Source: Streptomyces sp. CB01373 (GTDB lineage: Bacteria > Actinomycetota > Actinomycetes > Streptomycetales > Streptomycetaceae). From it: a stretch of DNA of 64,000 nt. The notes under the pieces are model-generated. The model made no database searches. It saw nothing but the letters and a program-made list of their open reading frames with translations, and was not told where the DNA came from. Shown piece by piece: positions 9,116 to 17,364 of this stretch. The stretch spans positions 124,001 to 188,000 of the forward strand of contig NZ_NNBK01000002.1 in NCBI RefSeq assembly GCF_002803075.1. The letters are read 5' to 3'. Position numbers and translations under genes: made by a program. How positions within the stretch are numbered: the first letter of the stretch is position 1; each line of letters begins with the position of its first letter.

Positions 9116-10240
9116 TCAGTCCTCGTCGCGGGGCGGGGTGGTGTCGGTGGACGGCTGGTCCTTGCCCCCGTCCTTGGGCGGGGCCGACCCCGTGAAGCCG
9201 CCGAAGCCGCGCCGCACCCGGTCGCCCAGATCGCCGGCGCCGCCCGCCAGATCGCTGACCAGCTTCATCAGCGGGTCCTTCGAGCTCTTGACGTGGCTGG
9301 CGTAGTGGGCCGCCGACTCGCGGAAGGAGTCGCTGACCGAGGTGTCCTTGTCCTCGGAGCGGCGCGGGTAGTGGCCGTCCATGATCCGCTGGTAGTCGCG
9401 GGACTCCGCCCACTTCTTCAGCTCGGCCGCCCGCACGGTGGTGAAGGGGTGCGAACGCGGCAGCACGTTGAGGATCTTCAGCACGGAGTCGCGCAGGTCG
9501 CCCCCGGCCTCGTACTCCTCGGCCTGCTGGAGGAACGCGTCCACGTTCATCTGGTGCAGGTGGTTGCCGCCCGCGATCTTCATCAGACCCCGCATGGAGG
9601 CCTTCAGGTCCTGGCCGACGAGCAGACCCGCCCGGTCCGCGGACAGCTCCGACTTCCGGAACCACTCGCGCAGCCCGGTGACGATCGCCATGATCGCGAG
9701 GTTGCCCAGCGGGATCCAGGCGACCCGGACGGCCAGACTCGTCAGGAACAGCAGGATCGTGCGGTACACGGCGTGCCCGGACAGGGCGTGGCCGACCTCG
9801 TGGCCGACGACCGCCCGCATCTCCTCCTCGTCGAGCAGCTCGACCAGGCCCGTGGTGACGACGATGATCGGCTCGTCCAGGCCGATGCACATCGCGTTGG
9901 GCTGGGGGTCCTGGGTCACGTACATCGGCGGGACCTTCTCCAGGTCCAGGATGTAGCAGGCGTCCCGCAGCATGTCGTTCAGGTGGGAGAACTGCTGGTC
10001 GGAGACGCGTACGGAGTCGGACAGGAACAGCAGCCGGAGGCTGCGCTCGGGCAGCAGGCCGCTGAGGGCCTTGAACACCGTGTCGAAGCCGCTCAGCTTG
10101 CGCAGCGCGACCAGGGCGGAGCGGTCGGCCGGGTGCTCGTACGCGCGCGAGGAGATCTCGGGGAAGCGCCTGCGCTGCCGGCTAGGCACCTGCTCCCGCC
10201 CGTCCTGTGCGCGGCCGTCGTCGGACATGTGGTCCCCCAT
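9116..10240 (-). CDS. M48-family membrane metalloprotease (HtpX/Ste24-like)
   Basis: 374 aa. The zinc-protease motif HEVGH (about residues 147-151) sits in EEEMRAVVGHEVGHALSGH, followed by hydrophobic segments (TILLFLTSLAVRVAWIPLG, LAIMAIVTGL) and the third-ligand region SELSADRAGLLVGQDL. The preceding substrate-edge region PQPNAMCIGLDEPIIVVTTGL is typical of M48. The C-terminus is Pro/Lys/Asp-rich. It likely degrades or processes membrane proteins. The ATG at 10240 has GACACT 7 nt upstream and could be leaderless; ATG 10228 is preceded by GGGGGA and would remove four residues. Convergent with the gene on its left. Confidence 0.88.
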   Translation of the reverse strand: MGDHMSDDGRAQDGREQVPSRQRRRFPEISSRAYEHPADRSALVALRKLSGFDTVFKALSGLLPERSLRLLFLSDSVRVSDQQFSHLNDMLRDACYILDLEKVPPMYVTQDPQPNAMCIGLDEPIIVVTTGLVELLDEEEMRAVVGHEVGHALSGHAVYRTILLFLTSLAVRVAWIPLGNLAIMAIVTGLREWFRKSELSADRAGLLVGQDLKASMRGLMKIAGGNHLHQMNVDAFLQQAEEYEAGGDLRDSVLKILNVLPRSHPFTTVRAAELKKWAESRDYQRIMDGHYPRRSEDKDTSVSDSFRESAAHYASHVKSSKDPLMKLVSDLAGGAGDLGDRVRRGFGGFTGSAPPKDGGKDQPSTDTTPPRDED

Positions 10241-10329
10241 GTCTGTCAGTGTCCCAATGTGCCCCCGAGGCAGGGCCCAGCCTAGGCGGAGATACCGTGG
10301 ACGGGCAGTACGACGAAGGAGTCCACGTC

Positions 10330-10494
10330 ATGGAGCACCACCCCGCAGCCGCCTGGCTCACCGAGGCCGCGAGCGCCGCCGCCCAGCACCAGGGGGCGGG
10401 TTACCTGCTCCGGGTCGTCCTGATCGTGATGATCGTGGGCTGCGTACTCACCGGCTGGTTCCTCCTCCGCGGCTACAAGCGGAACGACGACTGA
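10330..10494 (+). CDS. 54-aa single-pass membrane protein
   Basis: MEHHPAAAWLTEAASAAA, then one hydrophobic helix (LLRVVLIVMIVGCVLTGWFLL) and a basic tail RGYKRNDD, giving a likely N-out/C-in topology. GAAGGAG at 10315-10321 supports the ATG at 10330; a GTG at 10297 is a possible longer start. No family recognised. A second tiny membrane protein follows at 10671, and both sit just before nadD, a place where I recall small hypothetical genes in S. coelicolor. Confidence 0.75.
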   Translation: MEHHPAAAWLTEAASAAAQHQGAGYLLRVVLIVMIVGCVLTGWFLLRGYKRNDD

Positions 10495-10670
10495 CACGGC
10501 GGAAAGGTTCCCGGGGGCTCCCGCGGCCGTGGCGCCCGCCCTCGCGGGTGCCGACGGGGCGGGAGCGCCCGCGGCGCCAAGAGTGGAGTCGGGGTGAGCG
10601 CTGCGTCGAGGGTTGCTTACGATGGGCCGACATCCTTGTCCCGCCCACTCCCGGATAGGTCCCGCCAAAG

Positions 10671-10826
10671 ATGAGCTTCCCCAGCACCGCTGCCCAGTTG
10701 GCCACCCTCGCCGAGGCCGAGGGCGGCAACCACGAGAGCCTCAGCCCCTTCCTCACCGGCGGCGGCGCGCTGTTCATCCTGCTGCTCCTGCTGTGGATCA
10801 CCACGCGTTTCAACCGCGACCGCTGA
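10671..10826 (+). CDS. 51-aa single-pass membrane protein
   Basis: Reads MSFPSTAAQLATLAEAEGG, NHESLSPF, then LTGGGALFILLLLLWITTRF and a basic end NRDR. One membrane helix at about residues 29-46 and a positively charged C-terminus mirror the layout of the 54-aa protein at 10330. The ribosome site is weak (CCAAAG). TAGGTC at 10656-10661 may be a -10 box. No known function; support rests on streptomycete codon bias, a clean helix and the pairing with its neighbour. Confidence 0.65.
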   Translation: MSFPSTAAQLATLAEAEGGNHESLSPFLTGGGALFILLLLLWITTRFNRDR

Positions 10827-10881
10827 GCCCCGTCCGGCCCGTTACCGGGATCTGGATCATGGAGTCCTCAGGCCGGGCCGG

Positions 10882-10887
10882 TAGGGT
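10882..10887 (+). promoter_or_regulatory. candidate -10 box for nadD
   Basis: TAGGGT lies 8 nt before the nadD ATG, close to a leaderless layout. Confidence 0.4.
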
Positions 10888-10895
10888 CTGCACGC

Positions 10896-11570
10896 ATGGG
10901 AGAGCAGGACATGCCTACCGGTCCGGCGAGTGACACGGTGAAACCCCTCGAACACGGGCCCGGCGGCGGGACTTCGGCGTCGGGCAAGCGGCGCCTCGGC
11001 GTCATGGGCGGGACGTTCGACCCGATCCACCACGGGCACCTCGTGGCGGCCAGCGAGGTCGCCGCGCAGTTCCACCTGGACGAGGTGGTGTTCGTACCCA
11101 CGGGACAGCCCTGGCAGAAGTCCCACCGCCATGTCTCCCCGGCGGAGGACCGCTATCTGATGACGGTCATCGCGACCGCCGAGAACCCGCAGTTCTCCGT
11201 GAGCCGCATCGACATCGACCGCGGCGGTCCCACCTACACCGTGGACACCCTGCGCGACCTGCGCGCGCTCAACCCGGACACGGACCTGTTCTTCATCACC
11301 GGCGCCGACGCGCTCGGCCAGATCATCACCTGGCGGGACTCCGAGGAACTGTTCTCCCTCGCGCACTTCATCGGCGTCACCCGGCCCGGCCACCATCTGA
11401 CCGACCCCGGCCTGCCGGAAGGCGGTGTCTCGCTCGTCGAGGTCCCCGCCCTCGCCATCTCCTCCACGGACTGCCGGGCAAGAGTCGCCAAGGGCGACCC
11501 GGTCTGGTATCTGGTGCCTGACGGAGTCGTGCGCTACATCGCCAAACGCCAGCTGTACCGAGGCGAGTAA
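10896..11570 (+). CDS. nadD: nicotinate-nucleotide adenylyltransferase
   Basis: 224 aa. Transfers AMP to nicotinate mononucleotide in NAD synthesis. The nucleotidyltransferase fold shows [49 protein letters not shown] and the [10 protein letters not shown] motif near the C-terminus. The first ~30 residues are an extra Pro/Gly-rich tail. Seventeen bases separate its stop from the start of the LCP gene, and rsfS and a phosphatase follow, so nadD probably leads an operon. nadD-rsfS clustering is common in bacteria. Confidence 0.94.
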   Translation: MGEQDMPTGPASDTVKPLEHGPGGGTSASGKRRLGVMGGTFDPIHHGHLVAASEVAAQFHLDEVVFVPTGQPWQKSHRHVSPAEDRYLMTVIATAENPQFSVSRIDIDRGGPTYTVDTLRDLRALNPDTDLFFITGADALGQIITWRDSEELFSLAHFIGVTRPGHHLTDPGLPEGGVSLVEVPALAISSTDCRARVAKGDPVWYLVPDGVVRYIAKRQLYRGE

Positions 11571-11586
11571 GCCGAGAGGGGCACCG

Positions 11587-13368
11587 GTGAACGACCGATA
11601 CGACGCTGGTCACGGGGGCGACCAGTACGAACTCGTCGGCTACGACGAGTACGGCCGGCCTGTGTACCGGCCGATCCCCGCCCAGCAGACTCCGCAGCAG
11701 ACCTACGACGCGTACGGGCAGCAGGGCTACGGCTACGACCCGTACGCGACCGGCGGCCAGCAGCAGCTCGATCCGACGGCCTACCAGGGCGGCGCCTACC
11801 AGTCCGGCCAGGACGGCGCCTACCAGGGCGGCTACGGCACCGGCTACGACGGCGGTCACGACCAGGGCCGGCAGGCGCCCGGCCCCGCCGCCCAGGGCAC
11901 CCACGGCTCCTACGACCCGTACGGCTCCGGCCCGGCCGCGGCGCCCCACGACCCGTACGGCGCGGCCGTGACCAGCGGACAGCAGCCCCGGGTCGCCGAG
12001 CAGACCGCCCACATCCCGCAGCAGACCGGCCCGGCGGACGCCGACCGGGCGGAGCGGGGACCGGACCAGGACGGCGCGGACGAACGCGACTACCGGACCG
12101 AGCAGTTCGCCTTCGTCGAGGAGCCGAGCGACGACTCCGAGGACGTCATCGACTGGCTGAAGTTCACCGAGAACCGCACGGAGCGCCGCGAGGAGGCCCG
12201 CCGCCGCGCCCGCAGCCGCATCATCGCCCTGACCGTCGTGCTGGCCCTGGTCGCCGTGGGCGGCGTCGGCTACCTCTGGTACGCCGGGAAGCTGCCCGGC
12301 CTGTCGTCCCCCGGCTCGGAGAGCGGCACCACGACCGCGTCCGGCGCCCAGAAGCGCGACGTGATCGTCGTCCACCTGCACGACACCGCGCGGGGCGGCA
12401 CGTCCACGGCCCTGCTCGTCGGCAACACCACCACCAAGCAGGGCACCACCGTCCTGCTGCCCAACACCCTCGCCCTGACGGGCGACGACGGCAGCGTCAC
12501 GACCCTCGCCAAGTCGGTCAAGGGCGACGGCTCCTCGGGAACCCGCGACCAGCTCGACACGGTCCTCGGCACCGACATCGAGGGCACCTGGCGCCTGGAC
12601 ACCCCCTACCTCCAGAACCTCGTCGACTCGGTCGGCAACGTCGACGTCGACACCAACGCCGACGTACCCGACCCGGACAGCAAGAAGAAGGACACCTCGC
12701 CCCTGGTCCGCAAGGGCAAGTCGCAGACCCTCAGCGGCAAGATGGCCGTCGCCTACGCCACCTACCGCGCCCCGGGCGAGGAGGAGAGCGCCCAGCTCGA
12801 ACGGTTCGGGCAGGTGATGCAGAGCGTGCTGCGCAAGCTCTCCTCCGACGCCCAGGGCGCCACGACGACGGTGCAGACGCTCCAGCAGATCCTCGATCCC
12901 TCGCTCACCGACGAGGACCTCGGCACGTTCCTCGCCAAGCTGGCCGCGTTCGCCAAGGGCGGCGACTACAAGACGGCGCTGCTGCCCGTGCAGACGGACG
13001 GCACGCTGAGCGCCGAGACCAGCCAGAGCGTGGTCAAGGACGTCCTCGGCGGCACCGCGAAGAGCCCCGACCAGTCGTCCGCCGTCCGGGTCTCCGTGCA
13101 GAACGCCACCGGCGCCAAGGCCGACACCGAGAAGGCCCGGGTCGCCCTCCTGGGCGGCGGCTTCACCTTCCTGGAAGGCGGCACCTCGTCCGCCGTCCGC
13201 TCGGCGTCCGAAGTCGTCTACGCCGACGCCGCCAACAAGCAGAAGGCCACCGACGTCGCCAGAACCCTGGGACTGCCCGACACGGCGGTGACGAAGGGCA
13301 AGGTCACCTCGAACGCCGACGTCTCGGTCGTCCTCGGCCAGGACTACCGGGGCCCGTCGGCGCAGTGA
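11587..13368 (+). CDS. atypical LytR-CpsA-Psr family protein with LytR_C domain (PdtA-like)
   Basis: 593 aa, GTG start after GAGAGGGG. Residues 1-200 are a Tyr/Gln/Gly-rich cytoplasmic region with YDPYG-like repeats. A membrane helix (IIALTVVLALVAVGGVGYLWY) lies near 211-232, followed by an LCP-like domain and a C-terminal LytR_C domain (VRVSVQNATGAKADTEKARV, then VSVVLGQDYRG). LCP enzymes transfer wall polymers to peptidoglycan. Here several canonical LCP motifs are replaced: the R-x-D strand reads GGTSTALLVG, the SIPRD loop reads VLLPNTLAL, and the DFGRxxRQ helix reads SAQLERFGQ. From memory the S. coelicolor ortholog SCO2578 is PdtA, a polydiglycosylphosphate transferase. Whether this copy is catalytic needs testing. 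Confidence 0.82.
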   Translation: MNDRYDAGHGGDQYELVGYDEYGRPVYRPIPAQQTPQQTYDAYGQQGYGYDPYATGGQQQLDPTAYQGGAYQSGQDGAYQGGYGTGYDGGHDQGRQAPGPAAQGTHGSYDPYGSGPAAAPHDPYGAAVTSGQQPRVAEQTAHIPQQTGPADADRAERGPDQDGADERDYRTEQFAFVEEPSDDSEDVIDWLKFTENRTERREEARRRARSRIIALTVVLALVAVGGVGYLWYAGKLPGLSSPGSESGTTTASGAQKRDVIVVHLHDTARGGTSTALLVGNTTTKQGTTVLLPNTLALTGDDGSVTTLAKSVKGDGSSGTRDQLDTVLGTDIEGTWRLDTPYLQNLVDSVGNVDVDTNADVPDPDSKKKDTSPLVRKGKSQTLSGKMAVAYATYRAPGEEESAQLERFGQVMQSVLRKLSSDAQGATTTVQTLQQILDPSLTDEDLGTFLAKLAAFAKGGDYKTALLPVQTDGTLSAETSQSVVKDVLGGTAKSPDQSSAVRVSVQNATGAKADTEKARVALLGGGFTFLEGGTSSAVRSASEVVYADAANKQKATDVARTLGLPDTAVTKGKVTSNADVSVVLGQDYRGPSAQ

Positions 13369-13446
13369 TCCCCCGAAACGCGTGAGGCGTCCTCGGCGGT
13401 CCGTGAGACCCTTGGTGTCAAGTGACCGCCGAAGGAAAGCCTCGTA

Positions 13447-13893
13447 GTGACCGCGACCGACCGCTCTCTCGAACTCATCAACTCCGCCGCCCAGGCGGCC
13501 GCCGACAAGCTCGCGCACGACGTCATCGCGTATGACGTCAGCGACGTGCTGTCGATCACGGACGCCTTCCTGCTGGCGTCCGCGCCCAACGACCGCCAGG
13601 TCAAGTCGATCGTCGACGAGATCGAGGAGCGGCTGCTGAAGGAACTCGGCGCCAAGCCGGTGCGCCGCGAAGGCGACCGCGAGGCCCGCTGGGTCCTGCT
13701 CGACTACGTCGACATCGTCGTGCACGTCCAGCACAGCGAGGAGCGGGTCTTCTACGCCCTGGAGCGGCTGTGGAAGGACTGCCCCGAGCTCGAACTGCCC
13801 GCCGACGCCAAGGCCACCCGTGGCCGGGCAGAGGAGCACGCCAAGCAGCAGGCCGACGAGGAGGCGGACGAGCCCCGCGGTGAGTGGCGGTGA
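13447..13893 (+). CDS. rsfS: ribosomal silencing factor RsfS
   Basis: 148 aa. Binds uL14 and blocks subunit joining under starvation. Family features: ISDAFLLAS-like ITDAFLLASAPNDRQVKSI, REGDREARWVLLDYVDIVVHV and EERVFYALERLW. A charged C-terminal tail (EEHAKQQADEEADEPRGEWR) is typical of streptomycete versions. GTG start follows GAAGGAAAG. Its stop overlaps the next gene's start. Confidence 0.92.
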   Translation: MTATDRSLELINSAAQAAADKLAHDVIAYDVSDVLSITDAFLLASAPNDRQVKSIVDEIEERLLKELGAKPVRREGDREARWVLLDYVDIVVHVQHSEERVFYALERLWKDCPELELPADAKATRGRAEEHAKQQADEEADEPRGEWR

Positions 13894-14561
13894 GCGGCGC
13901 CGCCGAGGCGCCCGGCCGCACCACGGGCCGGGGCCGCCGCATCATCCTGTGGCGGCACGGCCAGACCTCCTGGAACGTGGAGCGCCGCTTCCAGGGCAGC
14001 ACCGACGTCGAGCTGACCGGGACCGGGGTCGGCCAGGCCCGCCGTGCCGCCCGTCTGCTGGCCTCCCTGCGGCCCGACGCGATCGTCTCCTCCGATCTCG
14101 TGCGGGCCACCCGCACGGCCGCCGAGCTGGCCGAGCTGACCGGCCTGGAGGTCGCCCGGGACGAGGGCCTGCGCGAGACCTACGCGGGCGTCTGGCAGGG
14201 CCTGACGCACGAGGAGATCATCGACCGGCACAGCGAGGAGTACACCGCGTGGAAGCGCGGTGAGCCGGTGCGCCGCGGCGGCGGCGAACTGGAGACGGAG
14301 GTTGCCGACCGCGCCGCCCCCGTCGTGCTGCGGTACCTGGAGAAGGTCCCCGAGGACGGCACGCTCGTGGTGGTCAGCCACGGCGGCACCATCCGCACCA
14401 CCCTCGGCCGCCTCCTCGGCCTGGAGCCCCGCCACTGGGAGAGCCTGGGCGGCCTGTCCAACTGCTGCTGGTCGGTCCTCGGCGAGGGCGCCCGGGGCTG
14501 GCGGCTGATGGAGCACAACGCCGGCACCCTGCCCGAGCCCGTCCTCGGCGACGACGACTGA
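13890..14561 (+). CDS. histidine phosphatase superfamily protein (phosphoglycerate mutase-like)
   Basis: About 223 aa. The RHG catalytic motif is in IILWRHGQTSWNVERRFQG, with SSDLVRATRTA, the acid residue in LRETYAGVWQG and the second histidine in TLVVVSHGGTIRTTLG. It acts on a phosphomonoester; the substrate cannot be read from sequence, and GpgP-like or CobC-like roles are possible. GTG 13890 overlaps the rsfS stop by four bases (translational coupling); GTG 13884 is an alternative. Confidence 0.88.
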   Translation: MSGAAEAPGRTTGRGRRIILWRHGQTSWNVERRFQGSTDVELTGTGVGQARRAARLLASLRPDAIVSSDLVRATRTAAELAELTGLEVARDEGLRETYAGVWQGLTHEEIIDRHSEEYTAWKRGEPVRRGGGELETEVADRAAPVVLRYLEKVPEDGTLVVVSHGGTIRTTLGRLLGLEPRHWESLGGLSNCCWSVLGEGARGWRLMEHNAGTLPEPVLGDDD

Positions 14562-14613
14562 GCCGCCCGCGGCCCCGCGCGACCCGGATTTCACTTTCCG
14601 GCAGGTCGCAGGC

Positions 14614-14619
14614 TAAAGT
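14614..14619 (+). promoter_or_regulatory. candidate -10 box (TAAAGT) for the first tRNA-Ala
   Basis: TAAAGT lies 61 nt upstream of the tRNA, with TTCACT at 14590-14595 as a possible -35 (18-bp spacer). Confidence 0.4.
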
Positions 14620-14680
14620 TCTTCTTGTTCGCCCCGCCGAGCGGAGCGGAACACCACGCGGCAGGTTCGCGTGGCGGCAA

Positions 14681-14753
14681 GGGGCTATAGCTCAGTTGGT
14701 AGAGCGCCTGCATGGCATGCAGGAGGTCAGGAGTTCAATTCTCCTTAGCTCCA
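14681..14753 (+). tRNA. tRNA-Ala (anticodon GGC)
   Basis: 73 nt, acceptor GGGGCTA pairs with TAGCTCC plus discriminator A. The D-loop AGCTCAGTTGG, anticodon arm CCTGC/ATGGCAT/GCAGG and T-loop GTTCAATTC are intact. CCA is not encoded. It is identical to the copy at 15562. Confidence 0.97.
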
Positions 14754-14795
14754 CAAACCGGTACTCCGTCGAGTAGCCGAAGATTGTTCGGAAGG

Positions 14796-14826
14796 ATCCC
14801 GTCCCTCTCAGGGGCGGGATTTTCTG
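14796..14826 (+). terminator. terminator after the first tRNA-Ala
   Basis: ATCCCGTCCCT / AGGGGCGGGAT stem (11 bp with one G-T pair, 3-nt loop), followed by TTTCTGT. Confidence 0.75.
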
Positions 14827-15012
14827 TGTTCCCGCGCACCGGCTTGAGTCACTCGGGCCCCGGGGGCGTATATCTGTGCGAGCGTGCTCTCGGGTGTGGC
14901 CCGCGACGCAGGTCGTGGCCGTACTGGTACCGAGGCGTCGCTGACCGTATCGGCCCGGCCGTGGCAGAATCAAACGGCCGAAGGGGGCGCGGCCCGACGG
15001 GAGGGAGTAGCG

Positions 15013-15183
15013 ATGCCTGCCTGCATCCTCGAGGAGGTCCACCTCCTCGGTGCGGCGTTGATACGAGACACGGGCACTCGCCTCGTCTGCCCCTCCTGCG
15101 GCTCCCTCCATGTGGCCCAAGTACTCGGCGACAACGGGGGGATCTCGTACGTGTGCACGGCCTGCGGCCACAGCTGGAGCTGA
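15013..15183 (+). CDS. 56-aa zinc-ribbon protein
   Basis: Start ATG follows GAGGGAG (15001-15007). Two CxxC knuckles are visible, LVCPSCGSLHV and YVCTACGHSWS, the layout of a small zinc ribbon. No other domain is present. It is followed after three bases by a second cysteine-pair protein, and both lie between two identical tRNA-Ala genes. Function unknown; nucleic-acid or protein binding is likely for the fold. Confidence 0.72.
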   Translation: MPACILEEVHLLGAALIRDTGTRLVCPSCGSLHVAQVLGDNGGISYVCTACGHSWS

Positions 15184-15186
15184 CCC

Positions 15187-15420
15187 ATGGGTGCACACAG
15201 GCGGAAGTGCGACTGGTGCGGCGGCGGCACCCCGATCGTCCGCGACATGGAGCCGATCAACCCCGACTACCAGTACTGGTGCGAGGAGTGCGCACGGGCG
15301 CTGATCATAAAAGGCGACCCGATCGAGACCTACCGCGAGCTGGAGGGCGAGCCGATCTACGGCCGGCTCCTGGAGGAGCACTGCACGCTGAAGCGGTTCT
15401 ATTCGTTCGTGACGGCGTGA
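15187..15420 (+). CDS. 77-aa protein with two CxxC zinc knuckles
   Basis: KCDWCGGGTPI and WCEECARALI form two CxxC pairs about 22 residues apart, followed by an acidic segment DPIETYRELEGEPIYGRL and a basic/aromatic end. The start is three bases after the upstream gene's stop, so they are probably co-translated. I do not recognise a characterised family. Confidence 0.72.
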   Translation: MGAHRRKCDWCGGGTPIVRDMEPINPDYQYWCEECARALIIKGDPIETYRELEGEPIYGRLLEEHCTLKRFYSFVTA

Positions 15421-15466
15421 CGCCGGCCCGCCGTCCGGCGGGCGTGCGGGGCGCAGCGAAACCGAT

Positions 15467-15497
15467 TTGGTGTTCCACCCCCTGGACCGTGTAATGT
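15467..15497 (+). promoter_or_regulatory. candidate promoter for the second tRNA-Ala
   Basis: TTGGTG (15467-15472) and TAATGT (15492-15497), spacer 19 bp; read as TGTAAT the spacer is 17. It lies 65 nt upstream of the tRNA. Confidence 0.35.
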
Positions 15498-15561
15498 TGG
15501 CGTCGCCGCCGGGGAAACCGGGCGACACGGTCAAGAACGCGGCTGGTCCGCGTGGCCGCGA

Positions 15562-15634
15562 GGGGCTATAGCTCAGTTGGTAGAGCGCCTGCATGGCATG
15601 CAGGAGGTCAGGAGTTCAATTCTCCTTAGCTCCA
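15562..15634 (+). tRNA. tRNA-Ala (anticodon GGC), second identical copy
   Basis: Base-for-base the same 73 nt as at 14681, 881 bp downstream and on the same strand. The preceding bases are also similar (CGTGGCCGCGA versus CGTGGCGGCAA). Confidence 0.97.
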
Positions 15635-15642
15635 CAGGAAAT

Positions 15643-15675
15643 GAGGGCGAGTCATCCATAGGATGGCTCGCCCTC
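15643..15675 (+). terminator. terminator after the second tRNA-Ala
   Basis: Arms 15643-15657 and 15661-15675 pair over 15 positions with one non-Watson-Crick pair and a 3-nt loop. Confidence 0.65.
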
Positions 15676-15707
15676 GACGTATGCCCGGACGCGTACACGG
15701 TGGCAAT

Positions 15708-15747
15708 GCGACGGCGGGCCGCCCCCTCAGGGGCGGCCCGCCGTCGC
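15708..15747. terminator. perfect 18-bp hairpin at the convergent junction
   Basis: Arms 15708-15725 and 15730-15747 are exact complements around loop CTCA. It stands just past the stop of the minus-strand NuoF-like gene and downstream of the tRNA, so it may serve both strands. Confidence 0.7.
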
Positions 15748-15753
15748 GTGCGT

Positions 15754-17364
15754 TCAGCGGCCCAGGGCGCGGCGGCCGCGGCCCTGGGAGAGGACCGGCA
15801 GGTTGCGGGCCGGGGCCTGCGAGCGGGTGTCCTCCTCGAGGCGCAGGGCCAGCGCGGGACAGCGGCGCACGGCGCGCAGGGCCTTGGCCTCCGCGTAGCG
15901 CGGGACCTTCGCCTGGGCGACGGTCGGGAAGCCGTCGGCGCCCAGTTCGAAGACCTCCGGGAGGATGTCCGCGCACAGGCCGTGCCCCCGGCACAGCGTC
16001 CAGTCGACGTAGATCTTCTGACGGCTGGAGCCGGACTCCTCGGCCTCGGCGCCGCCGGGGATGCCGGTGGGGGCCTTGCCGCCCTCGAAGAGCGGCAGGA
16101 CGCCCTCCACGGGGCGTCCGCAGCCGTTGCCGAGGACGTGCGCGGCCAGGTCGTCCGTGAACGCCTTGATGGTCGACTCGAGGAACATCGCCGAGCCGTC
16201 GGGGTGCGAGCACGCGCCGCGCCGCTTGACGTTCTTGGCGACCTGCTTGAGGGCCTCGAGGGCGGCCGGGCCGCCGCCGTTCATGATGTCCTCCATGCCG
16301 CGCGCGGCGGCCGGCAGACCGAGATAGCAGGGACCGCACTGGCCCGCGCTCTCCTCCGCCAGCCACTTGGCGACCTGGAGCGACTCGCCCAGCGGGCAGG
16401 TCTCCTGACTGATCGGCAGGATCGCCCCGGCGCCCATCGCACCGCCCACCGCGTCCAGGGAGTTGCGCGAGACGATCGCCTCGTTGACGGTCGCCGCGTC
16501 GATCCACTTGCCGTGGTAGCCGCCGGTCAGCACGCCCTGCGGCACCGGCGGCGCGCCCGCGAGCTGGAGGACGTAGCGCAGCGGCACGCCGGTGGGCGCC
16601 TCGACCACCATGGGGCGGGCGACGGCGCCGGAGATGGTCAGCATCACGGTGCCCGGCTCGTCGTACAGGCCGGTGTTGCCGTAGCGCTCCGGGCCGATGC
16701 GGGCGGCGATCGCCAGCTGGGCGAAGGTCTCCGCGTTGGACAGCAGGGTGGGAACGCCGCCCACGCCGTTCTGCGAGGCGCTGGTCTTGCGGCCCGGCGG
16801 GATCGCCGGACCGCCGTCGATGGAACGGATCAGCGAGGCGGCCGCGCCCGTGACCATGCGCACCGGGTTGCGCTGGACGCTCGCGCGCAGCGCCGACCTG
16901 CGGCTGTTGCTCAGTCCGCGCTCGGCGAGCGCCGCCTCCATGGAGCGCTGGGTGGACTCCCGGGTGACGCCCACCACGAGCGTGCGGGCACCGAGGGCCT
17001 CGGCGACCAGCAGGGCCCCGTCCAGGATGAGGTGCGGGGCACGGTTGATCAGGACGGTGTCCTTGCGGCAGGCCGGCTCGTCCTCACTGCCGTTGACGAC
17101 GACGACCGGCCGTACGCCGCGTTTGATCGCGGCCTCGGCGACCGAGCGCAGCTTCTTGTGGAAGGGGAAACCCGCGCCGCCGCGGCCCTTCAGGTTGATG
17201 GCCTCGGAGAGCTTCGCGAGCTGCTCGCCGCCCAAGGGTTCGAGCGGCCCGTGCACCTTCAGGTGCATGGGCAGATCGAGTCGTTCGACAAGGTCGAAGC
17301 CCGACGTGAGCTGGGGAAGCCCGACCACGCGGACTTCCGGAACGTCGGGCAGGGCCTCGTTCAC
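15754..17364 (-). CDS. NuoF-like flavoprotein/iron-sulfur oxidoreductase with C-terminal ferredoxin domain
   Basis: 536 aa. A NuoF-type FMN/NADH-binding core shows INLKGRGGAGFPFHKKL, VVNGSEDEPACRKD and GGYHGKWID; an SLBB-like segment follows, then an iron-sulfur helical domain (ESAGQCGPCYLGLPAA...CSHPDGSAM). A C-terminal ferredoxin-like module has VDWTLCRGHGLCADILPEVFEL and a later RCPALAL cysteine. GTG at 17364 has GGAGG just upstream and overlaps the stop of the upstream membrane-protein gene as GTGA, so the two are coupled. This suggests an electron-transfer pair: NAD(P)H to flavin/Fe-S to a membrane haem protein. It is not part of the main Nuo cluster. Redox partners are inferred. Confidence 0.82.
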   Translation of the reverse strand: MNEALPDVPEVRVVGLPQLTSGFDLVERLDLPMHLKVHGPLEPLGGEQLAKLSEAINLKGRGGAGFPFHKKLRSVAEAAIKRGVRPVVVVNGSEDEPACRKDTVLINRAPHLILDGALLVAEALGARTLVVGVTRESTQRSMEAALAERGLSNSRRSALRASVQRNPVRMVTGAAASLIRSIDGGPAIPPGRKTSASQNGVGGVPTLLSNAETFAQLAIAARIGPERYGNTGLYDEPGTVMLTISGAVARPMVVEAPTGVPLRYVLQLAGAPPVPQGVLTGGYHGKWIDAATVNEAIVSRNSLDAVGGAMGAGAILPISQETCPLGESLQVAKWLAEESAGQCGPCYLGLPAAARGMEDIMNGGGPAALEALKQVAKNVKRRGACSHPDGSAMFLESTIKAFTDDLAAHVLGNGCGRPVEGVLPLFEGGKAPTGIPGGAEAEESGSSRQKIYVDWTLCRGHGLCADILPEVFELGADGFPTVAQAKVPRYAEAKALRAVRRCPALALRLEEDTRSQAPARNLPVLSQGRGRRALGR

